Source: Onishia taeanensis (GTDB lineage Bacteria; Pseudomonadota; Gammaproteobacteria; Pseudomonadales; Halomonadaceae). From it: a DNA stretch of 64,000 bases. The translations under genes and the position numbers were made by a program. The notes under the pieces are model-generated. The model was not told where the DNA came from. It saw only the letters and a list, made by a program, of their open reading frames with translations, and did not search any database. Below, one piece after another: positions 1-9,405 of the stretch. Positions within the stretch are counted from its first letter, which is position 1. Every line of letters begins with the position of its first letter. The stretch covers positions 104,066-168,065 of the forward strand of contig NZ_JABVXC010000008.1 of assembly GCF_013349955.1 (NCBI RefSeq). The letters are read 5' to 3'.

Positions 1-55
1 CAGCAGGACCTTACTCGATGCCTTGAGCCGCGATTTTTCGCCTTTTGGTCAAGGC

Positions 56-676
56 TCATAGCGCACGCTCCTCCTGTGTGAGGCCTGGCGACTGGAGGCC
101 TAGCGGCTGAAGGTCCGACAGGCGGTCGATGGCCTCATGCAGGGTGCGGCAGAACTCCTCGCTGGCGACCACCCGGCCACTGCGCAAGCGCCCGTCGGCC
201 TCGACGATCTGAAGATCTCGCGTGAGGCTAACCTGGGTGTCACGGGCGAGCACGGAGACACGCTCCACCTGGGTGGGGTCGTCGCCGAAACTGCGATTCA
301 GACTGATCGCCATCCCCGTGCTGCGATGCCCACCCAGCCCGAAGAAGCCCGACAGCCCGAACAGCGGCTGGTAACCGGGCATTCCATAACCGGCCAGTAT
401 CCGGCTGCGCTGGGCGGTGACCAGCCCAAGCCGAACCTCGGATTCGACGATCACGAAATCATCCGCCTCGAGGGCAGCAATCACTCGACGCAGATAGCGA
501 AGCGACCCTGCTTCGGGAGCTGTCCACTGACAGGCCGCAGCGGCCGGGTCAGAGTGGTCGGGTAGTCGTGGCGGGCCGCTCGCGCAGCCGGCAAGCAACA
601 CTCCTGCTACCCCGAGCGTCCCTATCAGTCTTTTGAATATATCCGGCCACCGTTTGAATACATCTTGTCGTTCCAT
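56..676 (-). CDS. Putative lipoprotein of unknown function
   Basis: Predicted 206-aa secreted lipoprotein. From the ATG at 676 the N-terminus has basic residues, a hydrophobic segment (IGTLGVAGVLLAGC) and a lipobox ending LLAG|C, followed by a low-complexity linker, so lipidation and outer-membrane anchoring are likely. The frame stays open upstream to 775, but that would put 33 polar residues before the signal peptide, so I prefer 676. The mature part has a Gly/Phe-rich stretch (residues about 105-118) and no domain I recognise. It stands alone, divergent from the glycerate kinase gene. Function unknown. Confidence 0.6.
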   Translation of the reverse strand: MERQDVFKRWPDIFKRLIGTLGVAGVLLAGCASGPPRLPDHSDPAAAACQWTAPEAGSLRYLRRVIAALEADDFVIVESEVRLGLVTAQRSRILAGYGMPGYQPLFGLSGFFGLGGHRSTGMAISLNRSFGDDPTQVERVSVLARDTQVSLTRDLQIVEADGRLRSGRVVASEEFCRTLHEAIDRLSDLQPLGLQSPGLTQEERAL

Positions 677-847
677 GCTCCGCGCCTGCTCCGCCTTGTC
701 CACTACATCGTCTTTCTCCTTACAGTGTATGTCGCCATGGAGATCACGGAGACAGCGCAAGCGGTTGGCCGTCAACGGCTGGAGGCTGGCCTTTTACGCA
801 AGCGTCGAGGATGATCAGGAGACCGTTCCGCCACTGCGAGAGCCTCG

Positions 848-2017
848 ATGAAGATCCTGATCGCGCCCGACAGCTACAAGGATGCCCTGCCCGCCCGCGA
901 CGCCGCCGAGGCCATGGCCCAGGGCATTCTCAAGGCCCTGCCTGACGCCGAGACCCACTGTTGCCCGATGGGCGATGGCGGCGAAGGCACCCTGGATGCC
1001 CTGCTCGTCGCCACCGGCGCCGAGCGCCACCTGACCTGGGTACAGGATGCCCTTGGCCGGCCGCGAGAAGCGGCCTGGGGCTACCAGGCCGAGCGCCGTA
1101 CCGCCTTCATCGAACTGGCCGAAGCCAGCGGCCTCCAGCATCTGGAACCCCAGGAACGCACCGCCCTGCACAGCACCACCTTCGGGGTCGGCGAGCTGAT
1201 TCTCGCGTCCCTCGATGCCGGCGCCGAGCGGCTGCTGCTGACCATCGGTGGCAGCGCCACCAACGACGCCGGTGCCGGCATGCTGGCCGCGCTCGGCGCG
1301 CGCCCGCTGGACGCGCAGGGCCAGCCCCTTCCTCCTGGCGGTGCCGCACTCGCCGAACTCGCCACTCTCGACCTAAGCAGCCTGGATCCTCGACTGGCCG
1401 GGCTCGTGGTCGAGACTGCGGTGGACGTCGACAACCCGCTGCTCGGCCCGCGGGGAGCCAGCGCCGTATTCGGGCCACAGAAGGGCGCCAGCGACGCTGA
1501 CGTACAAACGCTGGATGCGGCACTTGGCCACTTCGCCGACCTCACCGCCCACCAGCTCGGCGATGATCATCGCCAGTTGCCAGGCGCCGGCGCCGCCGGC
1601 GGCATGGGCTTCGCTGCCCGCGCCTTCCTCGGCGCCGAGCTGCGCCCGGGCATCACGCTGGTGATGGAGCAGGTGGGCTTCGACGCCCTGCTCGACAGCG
1701 CCGACCTGGTGATCACCGGTGAAGGCCAGCTCGACGGCCAGAGCCTCGCCGGCAAGACACCGGTCGGCATCGCCCGTGCCGCCCGCGCCAAGGGCGTCCC
1801 GGTCGTCGCGCTGGTAGGGCGACTCGGCGACGGCTGGCAAGCCGCCCATGAAGAGGGCATCAGTGCCGCCTTCGCCCTGGCCGACGGCCCGATGTCCCTC
1901 GATGAAGCCCTCGAGCGCACGCCGGCGCTACTCGCCGACCGCGCCGGCAGCCTGGTGCGCCTGCTCGCGGCCTGGCCAACGCCTCCGGCCAACGGCTCTC
2001 TGGGCGGCAATAAATAA
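848..2017 (+). CDS. Glycerate 2-kinase (type I glycerate kinase)
   Basis: Phosphorylates D-glycerate with ATP in the cytoplasm, feeding glycerate from glyoxylate/tartronate or hexarate breakdown into glycolysis. The 389-aa protein starts with the family signature MKILIAPDSYKDALPA and continues MGDGGEGT near residue 40. It also carries the Gly-rich GGSATNDAGAGM segment (about 135-146) and VITGEGQLDGQS (about 285-296), all typical of the GarK/GlxK/TtuD-type I family at its usual length. No partner pathway gene is adjacent, so the source of glycerate cannot be inferred. Start ATG 848 has only a weak ribosome-binding site. Confidence 0.9.
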   Translation: MKILIAPDSYKDALPARDAAEAMAQGILKALPDAETHCCPMGDGGEGTLDALLVATGAERHLTWVQDALGRPREAAWGYQAERRTAFIELAEASGLQHLEPQERTALHSTTFGVGELILASLDAGAERLLLTIGGSATNDAGAGMLAALGARPLDAQGQPLPPGGAALAELATLDLSSLDPRLAGLVVETAVDVDNPLLGPRGASAVFGPQKGASDADVQTLDAALGHFADLTAHQLGDDHRQLPGAGAAGGMGFAARAFLGAELRPGITLVMEQVGFDALLDSADLVITGEGQLDGQSLAGKTPVGIARAARAKGVPVVALVGRLGDGWQAAHEEGISAAFALADGPMSLDEALERTPALLADRAGSLVRLLAAWPTPPANGSLGGNK

Positions 2018-2218
2018 GAAGGTACTTCAGACAGTGCTGTGACAGATGCAAGAAAGGACGCACCGACGACTACATCAGCAAGACCTTGAAAAAGATCGCC
2101 GTCGCCGGCATGTCATAGGACAGCACTATGGTGATGATGGCGAGATTTCGTTATCACGATACAGCGCAACATCATACGATGAAGCCAGACAAACTCATTT
2201 GAGATCAAGGAGGTATCC

Positions 2219-2692
2219 ATGACCGATACCAATGTCATCGGGCTACACGAGAGCAGCGCCAACCAGCTTGCCGAGCGCCTCAACGCCCTGCTGGCCAACT
2301 ATCAGATCTTCTACATGAATGTGCGTGGCTACCATTGGAACGTGAAGGGTAACCAATTCTTCGAGCTGCACACCAAGTTCGAGGAGTACTACACCGACCT
2401 GCTGCTCAAGGTCGATGAAGTTGCCGAGCGTATCCTGACCCTGGGCTACACGCCGGTACACGCCTACAGCGATTACGTTAAGATGTCAGACATCGCCGAA
2501 GACAAGGACATCCACGATGGCCCGTCTTGCGTGCGTGGCATCCTGCAAGGCTATCAGTCGCTGATCGGCCTACAGCGCGAGATCCTCTCCCTGGCCTCTG
2601 ACGCCGATGATGAAGGCACCGCCGCTCAGGTGGGTGATTACATCCGCGAGCAGGAAAAGACCGTCTGGATGCTCAACGCCTACCTTGGCTGA
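2219..2692 (+). CDS. dps: Dps-family DNA-binding ferritin
   Basis: 157-aa Dps/ferritin-like protein, expected to form a 12-subunit shell that oxidises and stores Fe(II) with peroxide and may coat DNA in stationary phase. The ferroxidase signature is visible: YHWNVKG at about 38-44, then FFELH and the helix LLLKVDEVAERI carrying the conserved Asp and Glu. An AGGAGG ribosome-binding site lies just before ATG 2219 and a strong terminator follows, so it is probably monocistronic. The N-terminus is short, so DNA binding through a Lys-rich tail is not evident. Confidence 0.92.
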   Translation: MTDTNVIGLHESSANQLAERLNALLANYQIFYMNVRGYHWNVKGNQFFELHTKFEEYYTDLLLKVDEVAERILTLGYTPVHAYSDYVKMSDIAEDKDIHDGPSCVRGILQGYQSLIGLQREILSLASDADDEGTAAQVGDYIREQEKTVWMLNAYLG

Positions 2693-2729
2693 TCCCTGCC
2701 ACCAGATAGTCGGATTGCACGATAAAATG

Positions 2730-2759
2730 AACGCCGTCCTTTATTGGGCGGCGTTTTTT
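2730..2759 (+). terminator. Rho-independent terminator of dps
   Basis: Stem AACGCCG (2730-2736) pairs with CGGCGTT (2749-2755) and runs into a T tract, 38 bases after the dps stop codon. Confidence 0.85.
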
Positions 2760-2923
2760 ATGTGCCGCTTTTTGTGGCTACGAATTTGTGGATACCAAGA
2801 AGCGCCGACCCCGTTGGTCGGTCACTGAGCAGCTGACAGCCCTTCCCACTCACGTCGCCACCGCCAGATCACCTCAATCCTGGGCGTCGGAGAGCTCCGC
2901 GTCTCTTATGGATGGCACGAATA

Positions 2924-5338
2924 TCAGGGCGGCGCGAACAGCAGGCGCCAACGCCTCAGCGTCTCGCGCAGGCGGGCTTCGACCTGGCGCCGACCGGGCA
3001 GACCGAGGCGTCGAGCCAGCCAGGCAGCATCTCGCCCCTGAAAGAGCACGGCGACCAGCATCCAGGCATCCTCATCAGACGCCTCGGCAACGCCTTTCTC
3101 ATCGAGCACGCCTGCCGGTCGGCGCGCGACCGCATCGCCGCCTTGATATCGCAGCGCCAGCCCGCGACGCACCAAGGCCTGAAGGGCCGGGCGAGCCAGC
3201 GCCGGCGCTCTGTGACCCTGCGCCACGTCGTCGATGTCTCTGAGCATGGCGCCATCCAGCTCGTCCACCGGCCCTTCACCCAGCAAGCCTGCCGCCAGGG
3301 TCGGGTCGAAATCCTTGAGCTCGAAGGCCAACAGGCTCGGCAGCAGCGCCTGGAAACCCGTGGCGAGACCCGCGAGCAGCTTATCGCCATGGGCGCTGGT
3401 CGCACGTGCGACCATCAGCGCGTGCTCGCCGCTGGACGCCTCACGCGTCAGGCCCAGGCGCAACGCACGAAAACCACTTTGCTGCCAGAAGGCCATCAGC
3501 CCCGGCTCGGCACCAAAGCTGGCACCGAACAGATCGATGCCCTCCTCGTGTGCCTTGGCAAGCTCTGCCGCCAGCAATGCTCGGCCATGACCGAGACGCC
3601 GCGCGCCTGGGGCGACGGCGATGCGCATCACGCGACGGACCCGCGAGGTCAGCGCCTCGCGGCTGCCGGCGTGGGCCGCCAGAGATTGCGCCAGCAGATG
3701 ACCGCGAGGTCGCCGCTCGCCGCGGGCCACTTGCTCAGCCAAATCAGGGGCAAAGCCGCCTTCATCCACGGTCAGTGCCACGGCCCTTGGGTGTAGCTCA
3801 CCCAGGCACACCACCCGGCCGCCGGGACCGTCAAGCAGCCGGCGCAGATCGCTTGGCTGGGTGCGGTAATGGGCCTGGACCAGCAGGCCGAACAGCGCTC
3901 TGAGCCGCGACTCGTCGGCCGCCAGGGCGTCCCGGGAGCACTCGATGATCGAGGCTTCAGCTGTTGCTCTCAAGCTGGCGTCAGGCTCGGCCTGTTGATC
4001 CGCCTCGGCTTTTGGCTCTACCTCGTCAGGCTCGGCTCTTGGGTCTGCCTTGTCAGGCTCGGCTCTTGGTTCTGCCTCGTCAGGCTCGGCGTCGAGCATC
4101 AGCAGCCTGCCGGTGATCCGCTCCAGGGGATCATCCGCGGACCAGCGGACCGGAGTGGCCAGATGCAGGCCCTGCCAGCCGGGAGTCTGACGATCCAGAT
4201 GCTCACGAAAACGCAGCGCGAAACCACGCCCCGAGCCCTCGTAGCCGTGAACGGTGGTGGCGAAGGCGATACGTGGGAAGGCGACCAGCATTCGCGACAG
4301 CAGCGGCGCGGGAATCGCTGCCGCCTCGTCGACCAGCAGCAAGGCTCCGGCCCCGCCCTGCTCGCCGGTCAGGGTCGATTCCACCAGGGCATCCGGGGCA
4401 ATGAAGCGCACACAGGGCGAATCCCCGGCCTCACGTGCCGCTTCAAGGGCGAAGACGTTGGCCTGCCGCTGCCCACTAGGGCAAAGCACCGCCAAGCGCT
4501 CGAATAGCGCCTCCACCGCCGCCGGGCGCGGTGCGGTGACCAGCACCTGCGTTTCACCACCGGCGAGCAGCCGGGCACAGGCAATGCCCAGCGCCGCGCT
4601 CTTGCCCCGGCCCCGGTCAGCGGTGAGCACCAGTGGACGCCGGCGCTTCAACCGCACGAGACGCTCAACCGCTCTCGCCTGGTCCGCAGTGGCGCAGTCG
4701 GCATCCTCGGGTAGCACCTGCCTGACGTCATCGTTCGACACGTCCGACGCCTTCCGTGCGGCTATCGCTTGAGCCAGCGGCTCAGCCAATTGCAGATTGC
4801 CATCACACGGCCAGATCGCGACCTCCGGTGAAGCCAAAAGCAGCCGAGCGAGACGCGCCAAATAGCGCGAGCTCAGATTCTCGGCGCGATAGGGGTGCTC
4901 GGCGAGGCGGGTGTAGTCACCATCCGGCCGGGTGCCCCAGTCAGGCGGCGTCAGCAGCACCAATACGCCGCCCGCCCGCAGGGTGCCGGATACCGCGCCG
5001 AAGGCCTCGGGATCGAAGCCGGTCTGGGCGGAGACGGCATCGACCACCGCCAGGTCGTGTTCGCCGCCCAGCCGAGTGCGCGCCTTGGCAGCAGGCAGTG
5101 GGTCGATGCCTGCCGCCTCGAGGCTCGCCTGGGGCGTGCCCAGCCACAAGGGCTTGGCCCAACCGGCGGCCTGCCAAAGCGAGAGGGCACGGGAGATGGC
5201 GAGGGCCTGGGGGGCGGCTATCCACAGCAGGCCCCGGTGGCGCCGGGCCGCAAGGTGGCCAAGCAGCGCCGAAAACGTCTCACGGCTTGGCGGATCGATA
5301 GGCGTCATGGAATCAGAGATGTCGAGCGGGATGGTCAT
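2924..5338 (-). CDS. tmcA: tRNA(Met) cytidine acetyltransferase TmcA
   Basis: Makes N4-acetylcytidine at the wobble position of elongator tRNA-Met using acetyl-CoA and ATP. From ATG 5338 the protein is 804 aa; ATG 5308 is also possible. The order is an N-terminal DUF1726-like region, a helicase-type ATPase with Walker A TADRGRGKSAALGI and a DEAAAIP Walker B, a GNAT domain (RIAVAPGARRLGHGRAL) and a C-terminal tRNA-binding region. It is longer than E. coli TmcA (671 aa), partly because of an insert of Ala-Glu-Pro-Asp repeats at about 4000-4105. The frame is open back to 5647, overlapping the next gene, but those residues look non-coding. Confidence 0.9.
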   Translation of the reverse strand: MTIPLDISDSMTPIDPPSRETFSALLGHLAARRHRGLLWIAAPQALAISRALSLWQAAGWAKPLWLGTPQASLEAAGIDPLPAAKARTRLGGEHDLAVVDAVSAQTGFDPEAFGAVSGTLRAGGVLVLLTPPDWGTRPDGDYTRLAEHPYRAENLSSRYLARLARLLLASPEVAIWPCDGNLQLAEPLAQAIAARKASDVSNDDVRQVLPEDADCATADQARAVERLVRLKRRRPLVLTADRGRGKSAALGIACARLLAGGETQVLVTAPRPAAVEALFERLAVLCPSGQRQANVFALEAAREAGDSPCVRFIAPDALVESTLTGEQGGAGALLLVDEAAAIPAPLLSRMLVAFPRIAFATTVHGYEGSGRGFALRFREHLDRQTPGWQGLHLATPVRWSADDPLERITGRLLMLDAEPDEAEPRAEPDKADPRAEPDEVEPKAEADQQAEPDASLRATAEASIIECSRDALAADESRLRALFGLLVQAHYRTQPSDLRRLLDGPGGRVVCLGELHPRAVALTVDEGGFAPDLAEQVARGERRPRGHLLAQSLAAHAGSREALTSRVRRVMRIAVAPGARRLGHGRALLAAELAKAHEEGIDLFGASFGAEPGLMAFWQQSGFRALRLGLTREASSGEHALMVARATSAHGDKLLAGLATGFQALLPSLLAFELKDFDPTLAAGLLGEGPVDELDGAMLRDIDDVAQGHRAPALARPALQALVRRGLALRYQGGDAVARRPAGVLDEKGVAEASDEDAWMLVAVLFQGRDAAWLARRLGLPGRRQVEARLRETLRRWRLLFAPP

Positions 5339-5504
5339 GGCGCACAGCATGCGACAAGCGTCATCGCGGGGCCAGCCCTGGATGCGCTCGACGTAACCTA
5401 CCTTCACGCCACGGAACTCGCCGGCACCCTGGAGGCAGCCGTTAGTTTTCAAGATGCGATTGGCAAGGCATTGGTTAAAGCCGCAACACTGGCAGTAGCG
5501 GCGC

Positions 5505-6083
5505 TCAGGTATCCGACAGGCGCAGAACCTGGCCGGTAATGGCCCGCCCTGCGCCCCCCGCCAGGAAGCGAGTACAGTCGGCCACCGAGGCACTCGAGGC
5601 GCCTCTCGGGCAAAGCAGGTTGACGCGGATCGCCGGGCCGCCGCCATCGGCGAGACGCCGCACCAGTGCCCCTAGGGCCTCACGCACCATGCTGGCCGCC
5701 TGGCTGTCGCCGTCCGGGGCCACGGCGACCAGCCGCCCGCCCCCACGGCTCTGCATCCAGGCCCTGGCGACCTGCAAAAGCCCCGAGGGCCCGACCACCT
5801 GCTCGTCGAGCTTGCGGGCCAGGGGCTCACCGGGGGGCAGCATGCGCGGGGCACAGACCAGCACATCGAGTCTCCCCAGCCGCCCCAACAGCTCATCGAG
5901 GGCCCCCTCCCCGGCCACCAGACCGAAGCGGTCGGCCTGCTCGCCACCCAGGCCGTCCAGTACCGACTCGAGGCTTGCCGCATCAGGCGTTAGCAGTGCC
6001 ACGGTGGCGCCTTCTTCGAGGAAGACCCGCGCCAGGGCCTCAAGCATCTCATCGGCGCCGGCGATCAGTACCCGCTTGCGCAT
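5505..6083 (-). CDS. Degenerate short-chain dehydrogenase-like protein
   Basis: 192-aa protein with a Rossmann-type start (KRVLIAGADEMLEALARVFL), a DVLVCAPR segment where SDRs carry the NNAG motif, and a C-terminal RVNLLCPRG strand typical of SDRs (usually RVNxxxPG). The catalytic YxxxK is missing: the expected place reads MVREALGALVRRL. It is also shorter than the usual ~250 aa. It may be a non-catalytic NAD(P)-binding protein. It lies 61 bp downstream of dctM on the same strand, so cotranscription with the TRAP operon is possible. Function not assigned. Confidence 0.6.
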   Translation of the reverse strand: MRKRVLIAGADEMLEALARVFLEEGATVALLTPDAASLESVLDGLGGEQADRFGLVAGEGALDELLGRLGRLDVLVCAPRMLPPGEPLARKLDEQVVGPSGLLQVARAWMQSRGGGRLVAVAPDGDSQAASMVREALGALVRRLADGGGPAIRVNLLCPRGASSASVADCTRFLAGGAGRAITGQVLRLSDT

Positions 6084-6144
6084 GCCTTGTTCCTCACAAC
6101 CGCCTTCGGGTCGTGCCCATACCCGCCCACACTCATCTGTGAGC

Positions 6145-7497
6145 TCAGGGCATCAGCCCCGGCAACCACAACACCAGCGCCGGGAAGACCATGCACAGCA
6201 CCAGCCCGGTCACCTGCAGCAGCACGAAGGGAATGATCGAGCGATAGATGGTCAGGATGCTCACCTGGCCCTCGGTGATGCCCTTGAGATAGAAGAGCGC
6301 GTAGCCGAAGGGTGGCGTCAGGAAACTGGTCTGCAAATTGATCGCCACCAGAATCGCGAACCACACCAAAAGCCCCTGACCGGAGAGCCCATAACCGAAG
6401 TCCAGCACCTCGACTACCGGGGCGACCAGCGGCAGCACCACGAAGCTGATCTCGATCCACTCGAGGAAGAAGCCGAGCACGAAGATAAGCCCCATGATCA
6501 GCAGCATCAGGCCGTAGGGCCCCAGGCCAGTGCCGGTGATCAGCTCTTCGATCATGTAGTCACCGCCCAGGCGCTTGAAGACCACCGAGAAACAGGTGGC
6601 ACCAATGACCACGAACAGGATCATCGCCGAGGTACGCGAGGTCTCGCGCACCGCCTCACGCAGGGTGGCGAAGTCCAGGCTGCGCATGGCCAGCGCCAGC
6701 AACAGGCTGCCCAGTGCCCCGATGGCCGCGGCCTCGGTGGGAGTGGCGATGCCGGCCATGATCGAGCCCAGCACCACAAAGATCAGCACGAAGGGGCCCA
6801 GCAGGTCGCGCAGCAGCGCCAGCGGCAGCGGCGTCGGGTCGACGTCGGCCATATCGGCAAGCGGTGCCCAATCCGGGCGAATCCGCGCGGTGATCAGCAG
6901 ATAGGCGATGTAGAGTCCACCGAGCAGCAGCCCTGGCAGCAGAGCGGCCTTGAACAGCGCACCCACCGAGATCTGCAGGATCGAACCCATCAGCACCAGC
7001 ATGATCGAGGGTGGGATCAGGATGCCCAGGGTACCCGAGGCGGCGATGACCCCGCAGGCCATCTCGGCCCGATAGCCCTGCTTCATCATTACCGGCAGCG
7101 CCAGCAGCCCCAGCATCACCACCGAGGCACCGATGATGCCGGTACTGGCGGCCATGATCACGCCAAGGATCGCCACCGACACGGCGAGTCCGCCGTGGGT
7201 GCGCCCGAAGAGTCGCTGCAGGGTCAGCAGCAGGCGCTTGGCCACTCCGGATCGCTCGAGCATCAGGCCCATGAACACGAACAGCGGAATAGCGATCATC
7301 AGCCAGTTTTCGATCACCCCGCCGAAGATCCGTGAGCCGACGGTGCCCAGGAATGGCACGGGAATGTCACCGATGAAGGCAAAAACGATGCCCAGGCCGC
7401 CGAGCAGGAAGGCCACCGGATAGCCGCTAAAGATACCCGCCAGCAGGGTCACGACCATCAGCAGAGCGAGGGCATATTCACTCAGGAATTCAGCCAT
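6145..7497 (-). CDS. dctM: TRAP transporter large permease DctM
   Basis: 450-aa large membrane subunit of a tripartite ATP-independent periplasmic transporter; the 12-ish helices carry the Na+-coupled translocation path. The whole protein is hydrophobic, with family features such as the N-terminal GIFSGYPVAFLLGG, GVIAASGTLGILIPPSIMLV near residue 150 and GIATPTEAAAIGALG near residue 270. Its start overlaps the dctQ end by 8 bp, indicating translational coupling. Third gene of dctPQM. Confidence 0.93.
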   Translation of the reverse strand: MAEFLSEYALALLMVVTLLAGIFSGYPVAFLLGGLGIVFAFIGDIPVPFLGTVGSRIFGGVIENWLMIAIPLFVFMGLMLERSGVAKRLLLTLQRLFGRTHGGLAVSVAILGVIMAASTGIIGASVVMLGLLALPVMMKQGYRAEMACGVIAASGTLGILIPPSIMLVLMGSILQISVGALFKAALLPGLLLGGLYIAYLLITARIRPDWAPLADMADVDPTPLPLALLRDLLGPFVLIFVVLGSIMAGIATPTEAAAIGALGSLLLALAMRSLDFATLREAVRETSRTSAMILFVVIGATCFSVVFKRLGGDYMIEELITGTGLGPYGLMLLIMGLIFVLGFFLEWIEISFVVLPLVAPVVEVLDFGYGLSGQGLLVWFAILVAINLQTSFLTPPFGYALFYLKGITEGQVSILTIYRSIIPFVLLQVTGLVLCMVFPALVLWLPGLMP

Positions 7498-8128
7498 GGG
7501 TCGCCCCTTCGTCGACGCTGGAACCAGAGGCGCCGCTGCGCGGGTCGAGGATCACAGCAAGCTTGGCGAAGACCTGACCCAGTGCGCCCACCGCCAGAAA
7601 GACGAGCCCGATCGGCAGCATGGCCTTGATCAGATAACGGTCAGTGAGACCGCCATAGTTGGATTGTTCGTTAGAGATATAGGACATGGTCACAAAATGC
7701 TTGGAGAGCCAGGCAATCAGCAGGCAGAAGGGAATCAGCAGCAGCAAATGCCCGATCACATCGACGATTGCGCGCCCCTGTAGAGACAGGCGGTGATAAA
7801 CCAGGTCGACTCGCACATGAGTATCGTGGTGCAGGGCATAGGTGCCGCCGAGCAGCGTCAGGATGCCAAAGAGATGCCATTGCAGCTCGGTGATGCTGTT
7901 GATGGTCAGGGCATCGCCGAACAGCAGGATCTTGGTATCCCAGCGGCCGATTTCATTGACGCCCAGGGCGTTGAGCAGCACGGTCGTGAGCACGGCCAGC
8001 ATCACCAGCAAGAGCAGCCAGCTGGAGATGCGACCCACCACCAGCCCCAGGCCGACCAGCGGTCGGCCCAGGGCGGCGCACACGGCCGCGCCACGCTCAC
8101 GCCAGGGCGCGAGAGTGGCGCGTGACAT
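7490..8128 (-). CDS. dctQ: TRAP transporter small permease DctQ
   Basis: 212-aa small membrane subunit with four predicted helices, e.g. WLLLLVMLAVLTTVLLNALG near residue 38 and a YALHHDTHVRVDLVY segment characteristic of DctQ. It pairs with DctM and the binding protein to import a carboxylate-type solute. The gene overlaps dctP by one base and dctM by 8 bp. Confidence 0.9.
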   Translation of the reverse strand: MSRATLAPWRERGAAVCAALGRPLVGLGLVVGRISSWLLLLVMLAVLTTVLLNALGVNEIGRWDTKILLFGDALTINSITELQWHLFGILTLLGGTYALHHDTHVRVDLVYHRLSLQGRAIVDVIGHLLLLIPFCLLIAWLSKHFVTMSYISNEQSNYGGLTDRYLIKAMLPIGLVFLAVGALGQVFAKLAVILDPRSGASGSSVDEGATHG

Positions 8129-9213
8129 CAGCTATCCCCTTCGTCGAGCGGAATGATCGGCGGCATGGCCTGCAGCTCATACCATTCGTCGATCAGGCCG
8201 GCGTGCTCCATCAGCGAGCGATACGCCTTGGCGAAGGCCGGGTTGTTTTCCATCTCTTCCCGACGCACCTCGACCCAAGACTGCTGCAGGGCGTCTAGCA
8301 CCTCGTCCGGGAAGCGACGCACTTCCACGCCCTTCTCTTCCAGCTCATGGATGGTCCGCACCTGCTCAGGCGGCGCTTCGGCCATGGCCCACTGCAGGGT
8401 CGAGCGACAGGCGGTTTCGAACTGCGCCTTGCGTTCATCGCTGTACTCATCCCAGACCGCCTGGTTGATCAGCAGCGAGAACCAGCTGGCGCTCTGGTGC
8501 CAGCCAGGGAAGTAGTAGTACTTGGCGACTTCGTCGAAGCCCATGGCGGCATCGACCTGCGGTACCGAGAACTCAGTGGCGTCGACGCGGCCACGTTCGA
8601 GCGCCAGGTAGATCTCGCCGCCCGGCACCAGCTGGGTAGAGGCACCTAGCCGGTTGAGCACCTTGGCGCCGAGGCCGGAGATACGCATCGACAAGCCATC
8701 GAAATCTTCGGGGCTATTGATCTCCTTGTTGTACCAGCCGCCGGTTTCCTGGGGCGAGATGAAGCAGGGCAAGACCTTCACGCCGTACTTGTCGTACTCG
8801 GTCTGCAAAAGTTCGGTGCCTTCGCCAGACCACATCCACGACATGAAGGCTTCCGGCGATGGACCAAACGGCAGCGCACCATAGAGGTTGGTGATCGGCA
8901 CGGTGCCGGCCCAGTAGCCCATCCAGTCCCAGCCGGCTTGGATGGCGCCCGAGGACACGGAGTTGAAGACTTCGAAGGCGGGTACCAGGTCGCCCGGTTC
9001 GTGAACGCGCAGGCTGACGGCGCCGCCGGTGGCGGTTTGCAGTTCCTTGGACAGGTGCTCGGCACCGGCACCCAGGAAGTTCTTCGTCGAGAAGGTACTG
9101 GCGACATCGAGGCGCTTGGGCCCGTCAGCCATGGCCGGCAGGACGACCCCAGCGGTCATGGCTGCGGCAATGCCGGCAGCGAGCAGCGTACGCGGGAAGT
9201 TGGGGCTTGGCAT
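8128..9213 (-). CDS. dctP: TRAP transporter solute-binding protein DctP (TakP-like)
   Basis: 361-aa periplasmic binding protein. A signal peptide of ~29 residues ends at AMA|DG. The mature protein has the DctP-family segment SPEDFDGLSMRISGLGAKV and ALERGRVDATEF, whose Arg usually binds the solute carboxylate. The GGWYNKEI and YYYFPGWHQ motifs resemble TakP-type binders of 2-oxo acids, so a keto- or hydroxy-carboxylate is my guess for the substrate. It does not resemble the ectoine binder TeaA. AAGGAG precedes ATG 9213. First gene of the operon, behind a sigma-54 promoter. Confidence 0.9.
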   Translation of the reverse strand: MPSPNFPRTLLAAGIAAAMTAGVVLPAMADGPKRLDVASTFSTKNFLGAGAEHLSKELQTATGGAVSLRVHEPGDLVPAFEVFNSVSSGAIQAGWDWMGYWAGTVPITNLYGALPFGPSPEAFMSWMWSGEGTELLQTEYDKYGVKVLPCFISPQETGGWYNKEINSPEDFDGLSMRISGLGAKVLNRLGASTQLVPGGEIYLALERGRVDATEFSVPQVDAAMGFDEVAKYYYFPGWHQSASWFSLLINQAVWDEYSDERKAQFETACRSTLQWAMAEAPPEQVRTIHELEEKGVEVRRFPDEVLDALQQSWVEVRREEMENNPAFAKAYRSLMEHAGLIDEWYELQAMPPIIPLDEGDS

Positions 9214-9291
9214 GAATGACTCCTTGCGTTGTTCTTATTACAGACTGTTATTCCAGCGGTGTCGCATGGAACCTTGGCGTCGGAACCAAGC

Positions 9292-9306
9292 GCAAGATCG
9301 GCGCCA
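9292..9306 (-). promoter_or_regulatory. Sigma-54 (-24/-12) promoter of dctPQM
   Basis: Minus-strand TGGCGCCGATCTTGC matches the RpoN consensus TGGCAC-N5-TTGC with the required GG and GC 10 bases apart. It lies about 80-95 bp before the dctP start. The adjacent gene encodes a sigma-54 activator with an intact GAFTGA loop, which supports the call. Confidence 0.75.
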
Positions 9307-9405
9307 TTGAAAAAAAACCTCTTTATCTTCATGGCTTTATATAATGCATCGGGCGCCTGGCATGGCCATGAGTGGCCGGAAGTCGTCACATGATGACCTG
9401 AGGAC

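Noticed and set aside
5539..7335. 598-aa plus-strand open frame
   Set aside because: Antisense to dctM and the SDR-like gene; Gln/His/Arg-rich composition typical of the reverse of a GC-rich gene, no domain.
6145..9213. TeaABC ectoine transporter
   Set aside because: The binding protein lacks TeaA-like sequence and looks closer to keto-acid binders; no ect genes adjacent.
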